A stretch of DNA of 64,000 nt. Source: JALORV01 sp963707445 (GTDB lineage Bacteria; Pseudomonadota; Gammaproteobacteria; Burkholderiales; Burkholderiaceae_F). Under the pieces are notes generated by a model. It was not told the origin of the DNA, made no database searches, and saw only the letters and a program-made list of their open reading frames with translations. The position numbers and the translations under genes are program-made. The stretch is taken from NCBI GenBank assembly GCA_963707445.1, contig CAVPPW010000013.1, positions 248,001 to 312,000 of the forward strand, given 5' to 3'. Of this stretch, positions 42,701-53,438 are shown piece after piece (positions within the stretch are counted from its first letter, which is position 1; each line of letters starts with the position of its first letter).

Positions 42701-45430
42701 CTAGCGCGTCCAGGGCGGCGCGCTCGGCGCAATCTCCCAGAGCGTGCGCGCGCGCTGTGCCAGTGCAGGATCGATTTGAGCGAGTGCGGCCAATGCGATC
42801 GAACGACGGTCCACCTCGAAGAAGGCCCGCAATGCGGCCCGAGTGTCGGATCGGCCGAAGCCGTCGGTGCCGAGCACGAGATAGCGATCGCGGATCCATG
42901 GCCGGATCAGATCGGCAACCGCACTGATGTAATCGGACGCCGCAATGACCGGCGTCCCGTCGGCCGGCAGCTGGCGCTCGATCCAGGAGGGCACCGGGGC
43001 CGCACCTAGGCGTTGCGCGCGCGTCAGCGCCATCGCCTCGCGCCGCAGTTCCGTAAAGCTGGTCACGGAGTACACATCGATGCCGAGCCCGAACTCGCTT
43101 TCAAGCAGTTCCGCCGCCGCGAGTGTCTCGCGCAGGATCGTGCCGGCGCCGAGCAGGCGCGCACGCGCGCGGCCGTGAGTTGTGCTGCGCACGCGGTACA
43201 TGCCGCGCAGAATCCCATCGCGCGCGTCCGCCGCGGGCTCGCCGTCCGGCGCGCTGGCAGCGACCGTCGTCGCGCCGGTGCCGGGCGCCGAAGGCTGGGC
43301 GTAGTTCTCATTCATCACCGTCACGTAAAAGAACTCGTCGCACTGCTCGGCCAGCATTCGGCGCATGCCGTGCTCGAGAATCACGGCGAGTTCATAGGCG
43401 TAGCAGGGGTCGTACGCCCGGCAATTGGGAACCGTCGAGGCGACGAGGTGGCTGCTGCCGTCCTCGTGCTGCAGCCCTTCGCCCGACAGCGTCGTGCGGC
43501 CGGCGGTCGCGCCGAGCAGGAAGCCGCGCGTGCGCGAGTCCGCGGCCGCCCACAGCGGGTCGCCGACGCGCTGAAAGCCGAACATCGAGTAGAAAATGTA
43601 AAACGGCAGCATGGCCAGCCCGTTGGTCGAATAGCTGGTTCCGGCCGCGACCCAGGAAGCGATTGCGCCGGCCTCGTTGATGCCTTCCTCGAGGATCTGT
43701 CCGTTCTTCGCTTCCTTGTAGTAGGAGATCTGACCGCTGTCCTCCGGCTCGTAGAGTTGACCAAACGGCGAATAGATGCCGACCAGGCGGAACAAGTCCG
43801 CCATGCCGAAGGTGCGTGCCTCGTCGGCGATGATCGGCACGACGCGCGGCCCGATTGCACTGTCCTTCAGCAACGCACCGAGCATGCGGACCAGCGCCAT
43901 CGTCGTCGACATCTCCTTGCCGTTCGCCTCCAGCGCGAACTTCGCGAAGGCTTCCGCAGTCGGCGTGGCCAACGGCGCGCAGGTCGATGAACGCGCCGGC
44001 AGGTAGCCGCCGAGCTTCGCGCGCCGTGCGTGCAGGTACTTCATTTCCGGACTGTCTTCGGCCGGTTTGTGGAACTCGACGCCTTCGACGTGCACATCAG
44101 TCAGCGGCAGCCCGAATCCGTCGCGGAACGCACGCAGCGCTTCGGCGTCGAGCTTCTTTTGCTGGTGCGTCGTCATCCGGCCCTGGCCGGCGCTGCCCAT
44201 GCCATAGCCCTTCTTGGTCTTGGCCAGGATGACGGTCGGCTGGCCGCGATGACGGGCTGCGGCGTAGTACGCCGCGTGGATCTTCACCGGGTCATGGCCG
44301 CCGCGCCGCAGGCGGTCGATATCGTCGTCCGACAGATGCGCGGTGAGCTGCGCCAGTTCCGGGTACTTATTGAAGAAGTGCTCGCGGTTAAAGCGGCCAT
44401 CGGTAGCCGAAAGTGTCTGGAACTCGCCGTCGACGGTCTCGTGGAAGGCGCGCAGCAGCAGCAGTTGCGTATCGCGCGCGAACAGCGGATCCCAGTCACT
44501 GCCCCACAGCAACTTGATCACATTCCAGCCGGCGCCGGCGAACAATCCCTCGAGCTCCTGGATGATCGAGCCGTTGCCGCGCACCGGTCCGTCGAGCCGC
44601 TGCAGGTTGCAGTTGACGACGAACACCAGGTTGTCGAGTCCTTCGCGTGCGGCGATCGACAGGCCTGCGAGCGACTCGGGCTCGTCCATCTCGCCGTCGC
44701 CGACGAAGGCCCAGACCTTGCGCGCGTAGGTGCTGGCGAGGCCGCGGTGTTCCAGATAGCGCAGGAAACGCGCCTGGTAGATCGCAAACAGCGGTCCGAG
44801 TCCCATCGAGCCGGTCGGGAACTGCCAGAACCCCGGCATCAACCACGGATGCGGATACGAACTCAGCCCCTTGCCCGCGGTCTCGCGTCGATAGTTGTCC
44901 AGTTGTTCGGCGGTCAGCCGCCCTTCGAGAAAGGCACGTGCATAAACGCCCGGCGCCGAATGCGGCTGAAAGTAGACCAGATCACCGCGCGCGTCGGCCG
45001 CATCGCCGCCGGCGCGGAAGAAGTGATTGAAACCGACCTCGAAGAGATCCGCGGCCGATGCGTAGCTCGCGATATGGCCGCCGAGTTCGGCGCTCGCCTG
45101 GTTGGCGCGCACGACCATCGCCAGCGCGTTCCAGCGCACGATCGCCGAGAGCCTCTGCTCGATCTCGAGGTTGCCGGGGAACGGCGCCTGTTCTGCCAGC
45201 GATATCGTGTTCAGGTACGGCGTATTCAGGACCTGCGGCAGTGGCACGCGCCGCGTGCGCGCGTGCTGCAGCAACTGCTTCAGCAGAAAGGTCGCGCGTG
45301 CTGGCCCTTCGGCGGCGATCAGCGCGTCGAGCGCCTCGATCCATTCGCGCGTTTCCTGCGGGTCACCGTCGTCCTCGGGCAGACGCCACGCTGCATTCGG
45401 AATCAACTTCGCAAGATCGTCGAGGTTCAT
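42701..45430 (-). CDS. aceE: Pyruvate dehydrogenase E1 component, homodimeric type
   Basis: 909 residues, intact, ATG 45430 after GTGGAG. ThDP-binding GDGEMDEPES and NCNLQRLDGPVRGN are spaced normally. PHSAPGVYARAFLEGRLTAE, FWQFPTGSMGLGPLFAIYQA, GEGLQHEDGSSHLVASTVPN and GTDGFGRSDTRAALRAFFEV are standard AceE blocks. It decarboxylates pyruvate (or a related 2-oxoacid) and transfers acetyl to lipoyl-E2. No aceF or lpd lies within reach, and the length is slightly longer than the usual 885-890. It may therefore be a second E1, such as an MdeB-like 2-oxobutyrate dehydrogenase, rather than the housekeeping copy. Confidence 0.92.
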   Translation of the reverse strand: MNLDDLAKLIPNAAWRLPEDDGDPQETREWIEALDALIAAEGPARATFLLKQLLQHARTRRVPLPQVLNTPYLNTISLAEQAPFPGNLEIEQRLSAIVRWNALAMVVRANQASAELGGHIASYASAADLFEVGFNHFFRAGGDAADARGDLVYFQPHSAPGVYARAFLEGRLTAEQLDNYRRETAGKGLSSYPHPWLMPGFWQFPTGSMGLGPLFAIYQARFLRYLEHRGLASTYARKVWAFVGDGEMDEPESLAGLSIAAREGLDNLVFVVNCNLQRLDGPVRGNGSIIQELEGLFAGAGWNVIKLLWGSDWDPLFARDTQLLLLRAFHETVDGEFQTLSATDGRFNREHFFNKYPELAQLTAHLSDDDIDRLRRGGHDPVKIHAAYYAAARHRGQPTVILAKTKKGYGMGSAGQGRMTTHQQKKLDAEALRAFRDGFGLPLTDVHVEGVEFHKPAEDSPEMKYLHARRAKLGGYLPARSSTCAPLATPTAEAFAKFALEANGKEMSTTMALVRMLGALLKDSAIGPRVVPIIADEARTFGMADLFRLVGIYSPFGQLYEPEDSGQISYYKEAKNGQILEEGINEAGAIASWVAAGTSYSTNGLAMLPFYIFYSMFGFQRVGDPLWAAADSRTRGFLLGATAGRTTLSGEGLQHEDGSSHLVASTVPNCRAYDPCYAYELAVILEHGMRRMLAEQCDEFFYVTVMNENYAQPSAPGTGATTVAASAPDGEPAADARDGILRGMYRVRSTTHGRARARLLGAGTILRETLAAAELLESEFGLGIDVYSVTSFTELRREAMALTRAQRLGAAPVPSWIERQLPADGTPVIAASDYISAVADLIRPWIRDRYLVLGTDGFGRSDTRAALRAFFEVDRRSIALAALAQIDPALAQRARTLWEIAPSAPPWTR

Positions 45431-45526
45431 GGCAACTCCACGCCCAAAGGAAGGACGCTGAGGGAGCAAGGATTATCCGCCCGCCAAGAAGCAAGATCAC
45501 TGCTGCGGGCTGGGATAATGCTTGCC

Positions 45527-46577
45527 ATGCAAACGCTGACGATCCTCCGTCCCGACGACTGGCACCTGCACCTGCGAGACGGGCCGGCGCTGGCTGCAGT
45601 GCTGCCGGCAACCGCGCGCCAGTTCGCCCGTGCCATCGTGATGCCAAACCTGCGTCCGCCGGTGACGACGACGGCGCAGGCTCTCGCATATCGCGAGCGC
45701 ATCCTGGCCGCACGGCCATCGGGTTCAAGCTTCGAGCCGCTGATGACGCTGTATCTGACCGACAACACGCCCGCCGACGAGATCCGCCGGGCAGCGGCGA
45801 GCGGCTTCGTGCACGGGGTGAAGCTCTATCCGGCCGGAGCGACGACGAACTCGGACTCGGGCGTCACCGGACATTCGCCATGTGCGCCCGGCGCTGGAAG
45901 CCATGCAGGAGCTCGGGCTGCCGTTGCAGGTGCACGGCGAGGTCACGGACGCGCGCGTCGACGTGTTCGACCGCGAAAAAGTCTTCATCGACGAGGTGCT
46001 GGAACCGCTGCGACGCGATTTTCCGGCGCTGCGGGTGGTCTTCGAGCACATCACTACGCGCGAAGCAGCACAGTACGTGCATGACGCAAGCGGCCCGATC
46101 GCCGCTACGATCACAGCGCACCATCTGCTCTACAACCGCAACGCAATCTTCATGACCGCGGATGGCAAGGCCGGCGTGCGGCCGCACTACTACTGCCTGC
46201 CGGTGCTGAAGCGCGAAGTGCACCGCCAGGCACTGGTCGAGGCCGCGAGCAGCGGCAACCCGCGCTACTTCCTCGGGACCGATTCGGCGCCGCATCCGAA
46301 GGGTGAGAAGGAGACCGCCTGCGGCTGTGCCGGGTGCTACACGGCACCCGTCGCGCTCGAACTTTATGCCGAAGCCTTCGAGGACGCCGGGCGACTCGAT
46401 CGACTCGAGGCGTTCGCGAGCCACCATGGGGCCGATTTCTACGGCATGGCGCGCAACCTAGGCACGATCACATTGCAACGTCGAGCGTCAACGGTGCCTG
46501 CCGAAGTGCCACTCGGCGCCATGAGCGTCGTGCCGTTGCGCGCCGGTGAGAGTCTGCGGTGGACGCTGATCGCCTGA
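45527..46577 (+). CDS. pyrC: Dihydroorotase, type II (one frameshift)
   Basis: About 350 residues from ATG 45527. The metal site DDWHLHLRDG has His13 and His15. The carboxylated lysine is in VHGVKLYPAGATTNSDSGVT. A slip near 45875 is followed by LPLQVHGEVTDARVDVFDRE, VVFEHITTREAAQYVHD and the catalytic aspartate in FLGTDSAPHPKGEKETACGC. It cyclises N-carbamoyl-aspartate to dihydroorotate in pyrimidine synthesis. It is divergent from aceE and heads a five-gene run in which neighbours overlap by a few bases. Confidence 0.95.
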
Positions 46578-47440
46578 GCCGCGCCGACTGGTCGCAGCCG
46601 TGGCTGTCGGCCGTAGCGGACGGCTGTGCGCTGGTGACAGCGGCCGATCCGCTCGCTGCGCTGAACCGCGAGGCGAGGCGCCGTCGCGTATCGACCGCCG
46701 CGGGCTCGCCGATCGAATTCGTCGATGGCGCCGACGCGCCCGCGGGCCGCGCCTACGAGGTCCATATCGCCGCGACCGGGCGCGTGCCGACGCGGCTCAA
46801 TGCGCACGATCTGATGAACGCGCTGGTGTGGCTGGCGATGCCGCGCACGAAGGCCCGGCTCAATGCGTTGCACGCGGGCGCGATCGTACGGAGTGCCGGC
46901 GGTGATCGCGGGCCGCTGCGAGATGCAGCGACGCTGTTCGACGAAAACGGTGCGCTGCTGGTGACTCGGGACGGCACGCTGCCGGCGCTGCTGCGCGCAC
47001 GTCGCTGGCGCGAGGCCTTCGTTGAGCAGCGTCACGGCTGGAGTGCGGTGCGCCTGCTGTGCTTCGGCCACGCGCTGATAGTGAAGCTCATGTCACCGTA
47101 CAAGGCCATCACCGCGCATCTGCGGGTGGTCGATCTGCCGGTGGACACCACGCTGCCAGCGCTGGACCATGCGATGTCGGCTCAGATCGATGACGGCTTC
47201 AGGACATCGATGCTGCTGCCGCTGCCGGTGCTCGGCGTGCCTGGCTGGTGCGCCGCGAACGCCGATCCGGCGTATTACGAGGATGTCGCGGTGTTCCGCC
47301 CGGCGCGCATCGCGTCGCCGACCGTGCGGCCGAACTGCGATAGTGACACTCCTGCACAATGCAGCGCGCGGCACCTGCCCGACGACGGGCAGCGCAGCCG
47401 CACCGACTTCGCCCGATCCGTGGAATGCACAAAGCCATGA
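46559..47440 (+). CDS. DUF3025 family protein
   Basis: 293 residues from a GTG overlapping the pyrC end by 19 bases. The DUF3025 core TRLNAHDLMNALVWLAMPRT-KARLNALH is present (split here after TRLNAHDLMNALVWLAMPRT), with ATLFDENGALLV, LLCFGHALIVKLMSPYKAIT, LPLPVLGVPGWCAANADP and YYEDVAVFRP. The last 40 residues are Ser/Arg-rich and may come from a frame slip after the usual end at VFRPAR. The function of the family is unknown; the conserved His and Asn in LNAHDLMNA suggest an enzyme. It is coupled to pyrC and to the following epimerase gene. Confidence 0.85.
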   Translation: MDADRLSRADWSQPWLSAVADGCALVTAADPLAALNREARRRRVSTAAGSPIEFVDGADAPAGRAYEVHIAATGRVPTRLNAHDLMNALVWLAMPRTKARLNALHAGAIVRSAGGDRGPLRDAATLFDENGALLVTRDGTLPALLRARRWREAFVEQRHGWSAVRLLCFGHALIVKLMSPYKAITAHLRVVDLPVDTTLPALDHAMSAQIDDGFRTSMLLPLPVLGVPGWCAANADPAYYEDVAVFRPARIASPTVRPNCDSDTPAQCSARHLPDDGQRSRTDFARSVECTKP

Positions 47441-48406
47441 ATGTCGTCGTCACCGGAGGTTCAGGATTTCTCGGGCAGCGTCTGATCCGCGCGCTCGTCG
47501 CGCGCGGAACGCTCGCGCGCGACGGCCAGCCGCAGATGATCGACAGGATTGCGGCGCTGGATGCCGCGCGGGCGCCGGTGGAATTCCAGGATCCGCGTGT
47601 GCACTACATCCAGGGCGACCTGACGGATCGCGCGACTGTCGCGGCTGCGCTGGACGCGGCCGACAGTGTCTTCCATCTGGCGGCCGTCGTATCGGGTGCG
47701 GCCGAGGCCGACTACGACCTGGGCCTGCGCGTCAACGTCGACGGCACGCGCGCACTGCTCGATGCCTGTCGCAGGCAGCCGCGGCCGCCGACCGTCGTGT
47801 TCGCAAGCTCGGTCGCAGTCTTCGGCGGCGACATGCCCGAGGTCATCGAAGACGGCACGACGCCCACACCGCAGTCGAGCTACGGCGTCCAGAAGCTGAT
47901 CGGCGAACTGCTGCTGGGCGATTGTTCGCGCCGTGGTTACCTCGACGGCCGCGCGATACGCCTGCCGACGATCGTCGTGCGTCCCGGCAAGCCCAACGCG
48001 GCGGCGTCGAGCTTTGCGAGCGGCATCATCCGCGAGCCTCTTGCCGGAGTGGAGGCGATCTGTCCGGTCGATGCGACAACACGCGTTTGGGTCATGTCGC
48101 CGCAGCGGGCCGTGGACAACTTGATCCATGCGCACGAGATGAGCCCCGGGGCATGGGGCAGCCAGCGCGCGCTCAGCCTGCCCGGACTTACGGTGTCGGT
48201 TCGAGAAATGCTCGACGCATTGCGCAACGTCGGCGGTGACGCCGGCGGTGCAGCGCGTGCGCTTCGAGCGCGATGAGAGGATCGCGCACCTCGTGTCCGG
48301 CTGGCCGGCGCGATTCAGCGCCGCGCGCGCGCTCGCGCTGGGATTCGAGGGCGACCACGACATCGAAACGATCGTGCGTGCCTATGCCGAGGAACACGCG
48401 CGATGA
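47437..48406 (+). CDS. denD: D-erythronate dehydrogenase (DenD-like, one frameshift)
   Basis: About 323 residues. ATG 47437 overlaps the previous stop (ATGA). The extended-SDR NAD site is VVVTGGSGFLGQRLIRALV. VFHLAAVVSGAAEADYDLGL and RVNVDGTRALLDACRR are followed by the catalytic region FASSVAVFGGDMPEVIED, SSYGVQKLIGELLLGDCSRR and IRLPTIVVRPGKPNAAASSF, which are near-diagnostic for DenD. A slip near 48240 precedes VSGWPARFSAARALALGF. DenD oxidises D-erythronate to 2-oxo-tetronate. The usual partner genes (otnC, otnK, otnI) are absent, so the substrate could be another sugar acid. Confidence 0.85.
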
Positions 48407-48684
48407 CGATGAAACGCACCGAACTCGAGAAGCGCAAGGGCCTGAAGATCGCAAACGAGATGCACCGGGCCGGCACTCGCTACGGCACGGCCGCACCGGC
48501 AGCGGAGCGACGGATGCAACGTGAACGCGAACGCGCCGCGGGGCTGGTACCGTTCGCCATCAAGCTGCACGGAGACCTGGTCCGGCAACTGCATGCGCGG
48601 GCAAGCCAGCGCCAGGTCCCGCTCACTGATCTGGTCGAGCAGTTGCTGCGCAGCGGACTGAACATGGAGAAGGAAGCACGATGA
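48403..48684 (+). CDS. Small basic protein with RHH-like C-terminus
   Basis: 93 residues; ATG 48403 overlaps the denD stop and its own stop overlaps the FKBP start. The N-terminal half is highly basic (KRTELEKRKGLKIANEMHRA; RRMQRERERAAG). The C-terminal half, LVPFAIKLHGDLVRQLHARA and SQRQVPLTDLVEQLLRSGL, has the strand-helix-helix pattern of ribbon-helix-helix DNA-binding proteins. No partner toxin gene is present. Overlaps on both sides show it is translated with denD and fkpA. A regulator role is inferred; it could also be a nucleic-acid-associated protein. Confidence 0.7.
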   Translation: MTMKRTELEKRKGLKIANEMHRAGTRYGTAAPAAERRMQRERERAAGLVPFAIKLHGDLVRQLHARASQRQVPLTDLVEQLLRSGLNMEKEAR

Positions 48685-49025
48685 GCACGATCACGACGGC
48701 GAGCGGACTGCAGTATGAAGACGTGCGCGTCGGCGCCGGCGCGCCGGCGCAGTCCGGGCAGGACGTCGTCGTGCATTACACCGGCTGGCTCACCGATGGC
48801 AGCAAGTTCGACTCGAGTCGCGACCGCGGCCAGCCGTTTACGTTCGGCCTCGGCGGGGGTCAGGTCATCGCAGGTTGGGACGAAGGCGTATCCGGCATGC
48901 AGGTGGGCGGCCTGCGTATGCTCACGATCCCGCCGCGGCTCGGCTATGGCGAATTCGGCGCTGGCGGCGTGATACCTCCGAACGCGACGCTGGTCTTCGA
49001 GGTAGAACTGCTTGACGTGAGTTGA
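48681..49025 (+). CDS. FKBP-type peptidyl-prolyl isomerase
   Basis: 114 residues, intact, single FKBP domain, no signal peptide. QDVVVHYTGWLTDGSKFDSS, PFTFGLGGGQVIAGWDEGVS, RMLTIPPRLGYGEFGAGGVI and PPNATLVFEVELLDV contain the FK506-binding aromatic residues and the Asp and Tyr of active FKBPs. It catalyses cis-trans proline isomerisation in the cytoplasm. Start overlap with the small basic protein gene implies translational coupling. Confidence 0.95.
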   Translation: MSTITTASGLQYEDVRVGAGAPAQSGQDVVVHYTGWLTDGSKFDSSRDRGQPFTFGLGGGQVIAGWDEGVSGMQVGGLRMLTIPPRLGYGEFGAGGVIPPNATLVFEVELLDVS

Positions 49026-49048
49026 GCCAGCGGGCCGATCGAGCTTGC

Positions 49049-50742
49049 TCAGATCAGCCGCGCGGTCGCACGGATCGCCGACAACGTTGCGTTCGGCGTG
49101 ATCACCTCCGGATCCGTCCGCAGTTCGATCAGCGCTGGCAGCCGCTTTTCGCGAATGAATGCGAGCGCCTGGGCCAGCGCGGTGCCGAACTCGTCGGTCG
49201 TGCCGACCGCCGCACCGTAGCCTCCGAAGGACTGAGCCAGGCGCGCGAAATCCGGGTTCGAAAGCCGGGTGCCGTGATCGCGCCCTGGGAACTCGCGCTC
49301 CTGGTGCATGCGGATCGTTCCGTACATCGAATTGTTGAAGACGATGATCAGCACGCCGGCGTTGTACTGCAGCGCAGTCGCGAGTTCCTGCATCGTCATC
49401 ATGAAGTCGCCGTCGCCGGCCATCGCGATGACGCAGCGCTCGGGCGCGATGATCTTGGCCGCAATCGCTGCCGGGACGCCGTAGCCCATGCTGCCCGCCG
49501 TCGGTGCGAGCTGCGTCCGCGGACCGGGGTAGCGCCAGAACCGGTGCGCCCACACGCTGAAGTTGCCGGCGCCATTGGTGATGATCGCGTCCTCCGGCAC
49601 GGCGCGCTGCAGGATCTGCATCACTTCCCACAGGTCGAGCGCGGGATGCGCGTTGGCATAGACCGCGGGACGCTGCTGCCACGCTTCGTAGTCAGCGCGT
49701 GCAGCCGCGAGCGCCGGACGCCACGGCGGCTCTTCGACCGGCACCATCATCGCCAGGCGGGCCGCGAACTGCGGCATGCCGGAGTTGATTGCAAGGCTCG
49801 CCTGGTAGACACGACCGAGTTCTTCTGCGCCCGCGTGAACGTGCACCAGGGCCTGGCCCGGCACCGGCGCTGAAAGCAGCGTGTAGCCCGAGGTCGTCGC
49901 TTCGCCCAGCCGCGGTCCGATCGCGATGATTAGGTCGGACTCGCGCACCCGGCAGGCCAGCTTCGGATTGACGCCGACGCCGACGTCGCCCACGTAGTTC
50001 GGATGCCGGTTATCGAAAACGGACTGCGATCGAAACGCGCACGCGACCGGCAGATAGTTGGCCTCGCAGAAGCGCTTCAGGTTGTCGCACGCGGCGTCGG
50101 TCCAGCCCGGGTCCACCGACGATCACGAGCGGCCGCTGTGCCCGGCCGAGCAGGCGGCGCAGCCCGGCGATCTGCATGTCCGACGGCGCCGACTGTACCG
50201 GCAGGTGGCAGAGCGCGTCTGCGACGTCGGCCTGGCGGGATTGCATGTCTTCGGGCAACGCGAGCACGACCGGGCCCGGGCGGCCGCTGGTGGCGACCTG
50301 GAACGCACGCGCAACGAACTCTGGCACACGCGCGGCGATCGTCGATCTGCGCAACCCACTTGGTCATCGGCCCGAACATGCGCCGGTAGTCGATCTCCTG
50401 GAAGGCTTCGCGCTCGGCGAAATCGTTGCCCACCTGGCCGACGAAGAGCACGAGCGGCGTGGAATCCTGGTAGGCGGTGTGAACGCCAATCGACGCGTTG
50501 GTCGCGCCGGGACCGCGCGTGACGAAGGCGACGCCCGGTTGGCCGGTCAGCTTCGCATAGGCATCCGCCATGAAGGCCGCGCCGGATTCGTGCCGGTTGA
50601 CGATCAGCTTGATCATCTCGCGCGCGTCGTAGAGCGCGTCGAGCACGCCGATGTAGCTCTCCCCGGGCACACAGAAAGCGTGGTTGACGCCCTGGATCAG
50701 CAACTGGTCGACGAGGATGCGAGCGCCGCTGCGCGTGGCCAT
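49049..50742 (-). CDS. ThDP-dependent enzyme, acetolactate-synthase-like (two frameshifts)
   Basis: About 564 residues. The N-terminal PYR domain holds HAFCVPGESYIGVLDALYDA, the activating Glu in VNRHESGAAFMADAYAKLTG and GPGATNASIGVHTAYQDSTP. After slips near 50350 and 50110 the central domain continues with GPVVLALPEDMQSRQADVAD. The PP domain has TAGSMGYGVPAAIAAKI and the ThDP motif MAGDGDFMMTMQELATALQY. FNNSMYGTIRMHQEREFPGR is typical of the IlvB-like group that includes glyoxylate carboligase and acyl-ThDP enzymes. No ilvN follows, so it is probably not biosynthetic acetolactate synthase. Confidence 0.9.
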
Positions 50743-50811
50743 GCGGAGGGTAGGGGCCAGGAGGAGGGCGGCAGGATAGCAGCGCCCGCGCCGGCGACCG
50801 CCCCGAGCAGG

Positions 50812-51483
50812 CTACTGCAGCCGCTTGGGCGGCAGGTACAGGTCCTGGCGATAGGTCAGCACCGCACGCGGCGCGAACACGACCAGCGCAGAGAACAGCA
50901 TTCCCGAGATGACCGCCTCGCCCCAGGCCAGCAGCAGCGAATAGGCGATGTGGTCCCCCAGCAGCGTCGCGTGGCCGTTCGCCTCGACGATCGACAAACC
51001 CAGAATCAGTGCGCTGGCGCCGGCGGTTGCGAGCAGCGTGACGAACAGCCCGTTGCCGATGATGAAGACGAAGAGGTTTTTCGGCAGGCGACGCTCGATC
51101 TGACGCTGCAGCGCGGTCGCGATCCAGGCCGGCGCGACGGCCAGCACGACCCCGTTGACACCGATGTTGCGCCACGAGCCGTCGTCCATCACCGTGTAGA
51201 GCGCCACGGCGGCCATCAGCCCCAGCACTGCGCGTGCGCGACCGAACACCAGCGCAAACAGCGCGCTGCCGAGCAGGCCGAAGTCCAGCCCGACCGGCGA
51301 GCGCACGTGCAGTGCCCATAGCAGCGAGACCGCAACAATCGCGGCGAGCCAGCCGTGCTGTGTTGCCGGCGTCGGCAGGAAGCGATGGCGCACGGTCCAC
51401 GCCGACTGCAAGAGCGCTGCCAGCACGATCACCCAACCTGCAATCAGCAGAGTCGTAGGAGCATCGGCGTGCAGCAGGTTCAT
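50812..51483 (-). CDS. CbiM-like membrane protein
   Basis: 223 residues from ATG 51483. It has six to seven hydrophobic helices (TTLLIAGWVIVLAALLQSAW; AAIVAVSLLWALHV; LLGSALFALVFGRARAVLGL; FVFIIGNGLFVTLLATAGAS; YSLLLAWGEAVISGMLFSAL). SWRNIGVNGVVLAVAPAWIA, with its conserved Asn, resembles the metal-binding S component of nickel and cobalt ECF transporters. The usual MHIMEG start is replaced by MNLLHADA, which also offers His near the N-terminus. No ECF ATPase or T component is nearby. Metal uptake is an inference. Confidence 0.65.
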   Translation of the reverse strand: MNLLHADAPTTLLIAGWVIVLAALLQSAWTVRHRFLPTPATQHGWLAAIVAVSLLWALHVRSPVGLDFGLLGSALFALVFGRARAVLGLMAAVALYTVMDDGSWRNIGVNGVVLAVAPAWIATALQRQIERRLPKNLFVFIIGNGLFVTLLATAGASALILGLSIVEANGHATLLGDHIAYSLLLAWGEAVISGMLFSALVVFAPRAVLTYRQDLYLPPKRLQ

Positions 51484-51615
51484 CGACGCGTGTGCGGGTC
51501 CGGCAACGGCCATTGCAGCCGCCGACACAGGACCCGATGCAAGCAGGCGAGCAAATTATGCGCCGGCGTCGCCTGCGACCCCACAGCGTGACGGGTAGAC
51601 TCGTTCGCGTACGAG

Positions 51616-51933
51616 ATGGAGATGTGGATGGACAACCCGTCGACGAATACCGATCCGCCCCACGTCGATCTCGAACAGGTGGCGCACCTGGTCGAGCAGC
51701 TCGAACGTGACCTCGCACGCGTCCGTACCGGCGGAGCGAGCGTGGACACGCTGCGGACGGAAGTTGAGCAGCTGCGGGAGGCTCTTGCCGCGGCAGACCC
51801 GCACGTCGAAGTGCATGAGGGGCTGCACGGCGTGCGCGATCGCCTCGGAGCGGTCTCGGACGAGCTTCTCGGCGATGCGCTGAAGGGCTCGGACTACATC
51901 GCCCGCATCGGTCGCATCCTCGGGCTCGGTTAG
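51616..51933 (+). CDS. Small coiled protein, DUF4404-like
   Basis: 105 residues (101 if started at ATG 51628). The middle is a heptad-rich helix, LEQVAHLVEQLERDLARVRT and GGASVDTLRTEVEQLREALA, followed by HVEVHEGLHGVRDRLGAVSD and a C-terminal SDYIARIGRILGLG amphipathic helix. The order matches short DUF4404-type proteins of proteobacteria with no known role. It is probably cytosolic. The stop at 51933 is 20 bases ahead of the aldo/keto reductase start. Confidence 0.65.
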   Translation: MEMWMDNPSTNTDPPHVDLEQVAHLVEQLERDLARVRTGGASVDTLRTEVEQLREALAAADPHVEVHEGLHGVRDRLGAVSDELLGDALKGSDYIARIGRILGLG

Positions 51934-51953
51934 ATGCGGCTGGCCACGGGCTC

Positions 51954-52983
<1,030 letters not shown>

Positions 52984-52990
52984 CAGCGCG

Positions 52991-53386
52991 TCAGCGCGCG
53001 ATTCCGCCCGGCGTACGCGGCCGGTCGGCAGGCAACTTCGCGATCATGCAGTCGATCGAGCGGTTGGTGCGCGGGTCGTCGGACGTGAACACCAGCGCCT
53101 GCACGCCCGCGCGAAAGTCCGCCGGCGTGCTGCGGTTGTAGTAAAGCTTGGACATCATGTCGAGCAGCGAGTCGAAGCGACCGGGCTGACCGGGCACCGA
53201 CGAGGCTTCGAACGGCTGCAGGTACATATCGCCGATCCAGAGCGGCTGGCACTCGGCCTGAACGACGTTCAGGTAATCGTTGAAACCGGTGGCCTTGTAG
53301 TTCTGCCACGCGTCCGGCGCGCAGCCGCCAAGACTTGCTGCGGCCAGAGCGGCTACAGCCGCTGCAGTGAAAATTCTGGTGTTCAT
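52991..53386 (-). CDS. Putative lipoprotein
   Basis: 131 residues from ATG 53386. The export signal MNTRIFTAAAVAALAAASLG runs into the lipobox SLGGC. The mature part contains WQNYKATGFNDYLNVVQAEC, QPLWIGDMYLQPFEASSVPG, DSLLDMMSKLYYNRSTPADF and RTNRSIDCMIAKLPADRP, with two further cysteines that could form a disulfide. Its family is not known to me. It is convergent with the aldo/keto reductase gene. Confidence 0.75.
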   Translation of the reverse strand: MNTRIFTAAAVAALAAASLGGCAPDAWQNYKATGFNDYLNVVQAECQPLWIGDMYLQPFEASSVPGQPGRFDSLLDMMSKLYYNRSTPADFRAGVQALVFTSDDPRTNRSIDCMIAKLPADRPRTPGGIAR

Positions 53387-53438
53387 CGCCACCCCCGTCC
53401 CCATGATGCCGTCGATTCTATCGACGGCGACGGACCGC

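Noticed and set aside
44030..46084. 684-codon plus-strand open frame antisense to aceE
   Set aside because: It mirrors aceE and part of pyrC, is rich in Arg, Ala and His with no domain, and is explained by high GC in third positions of the real genes.
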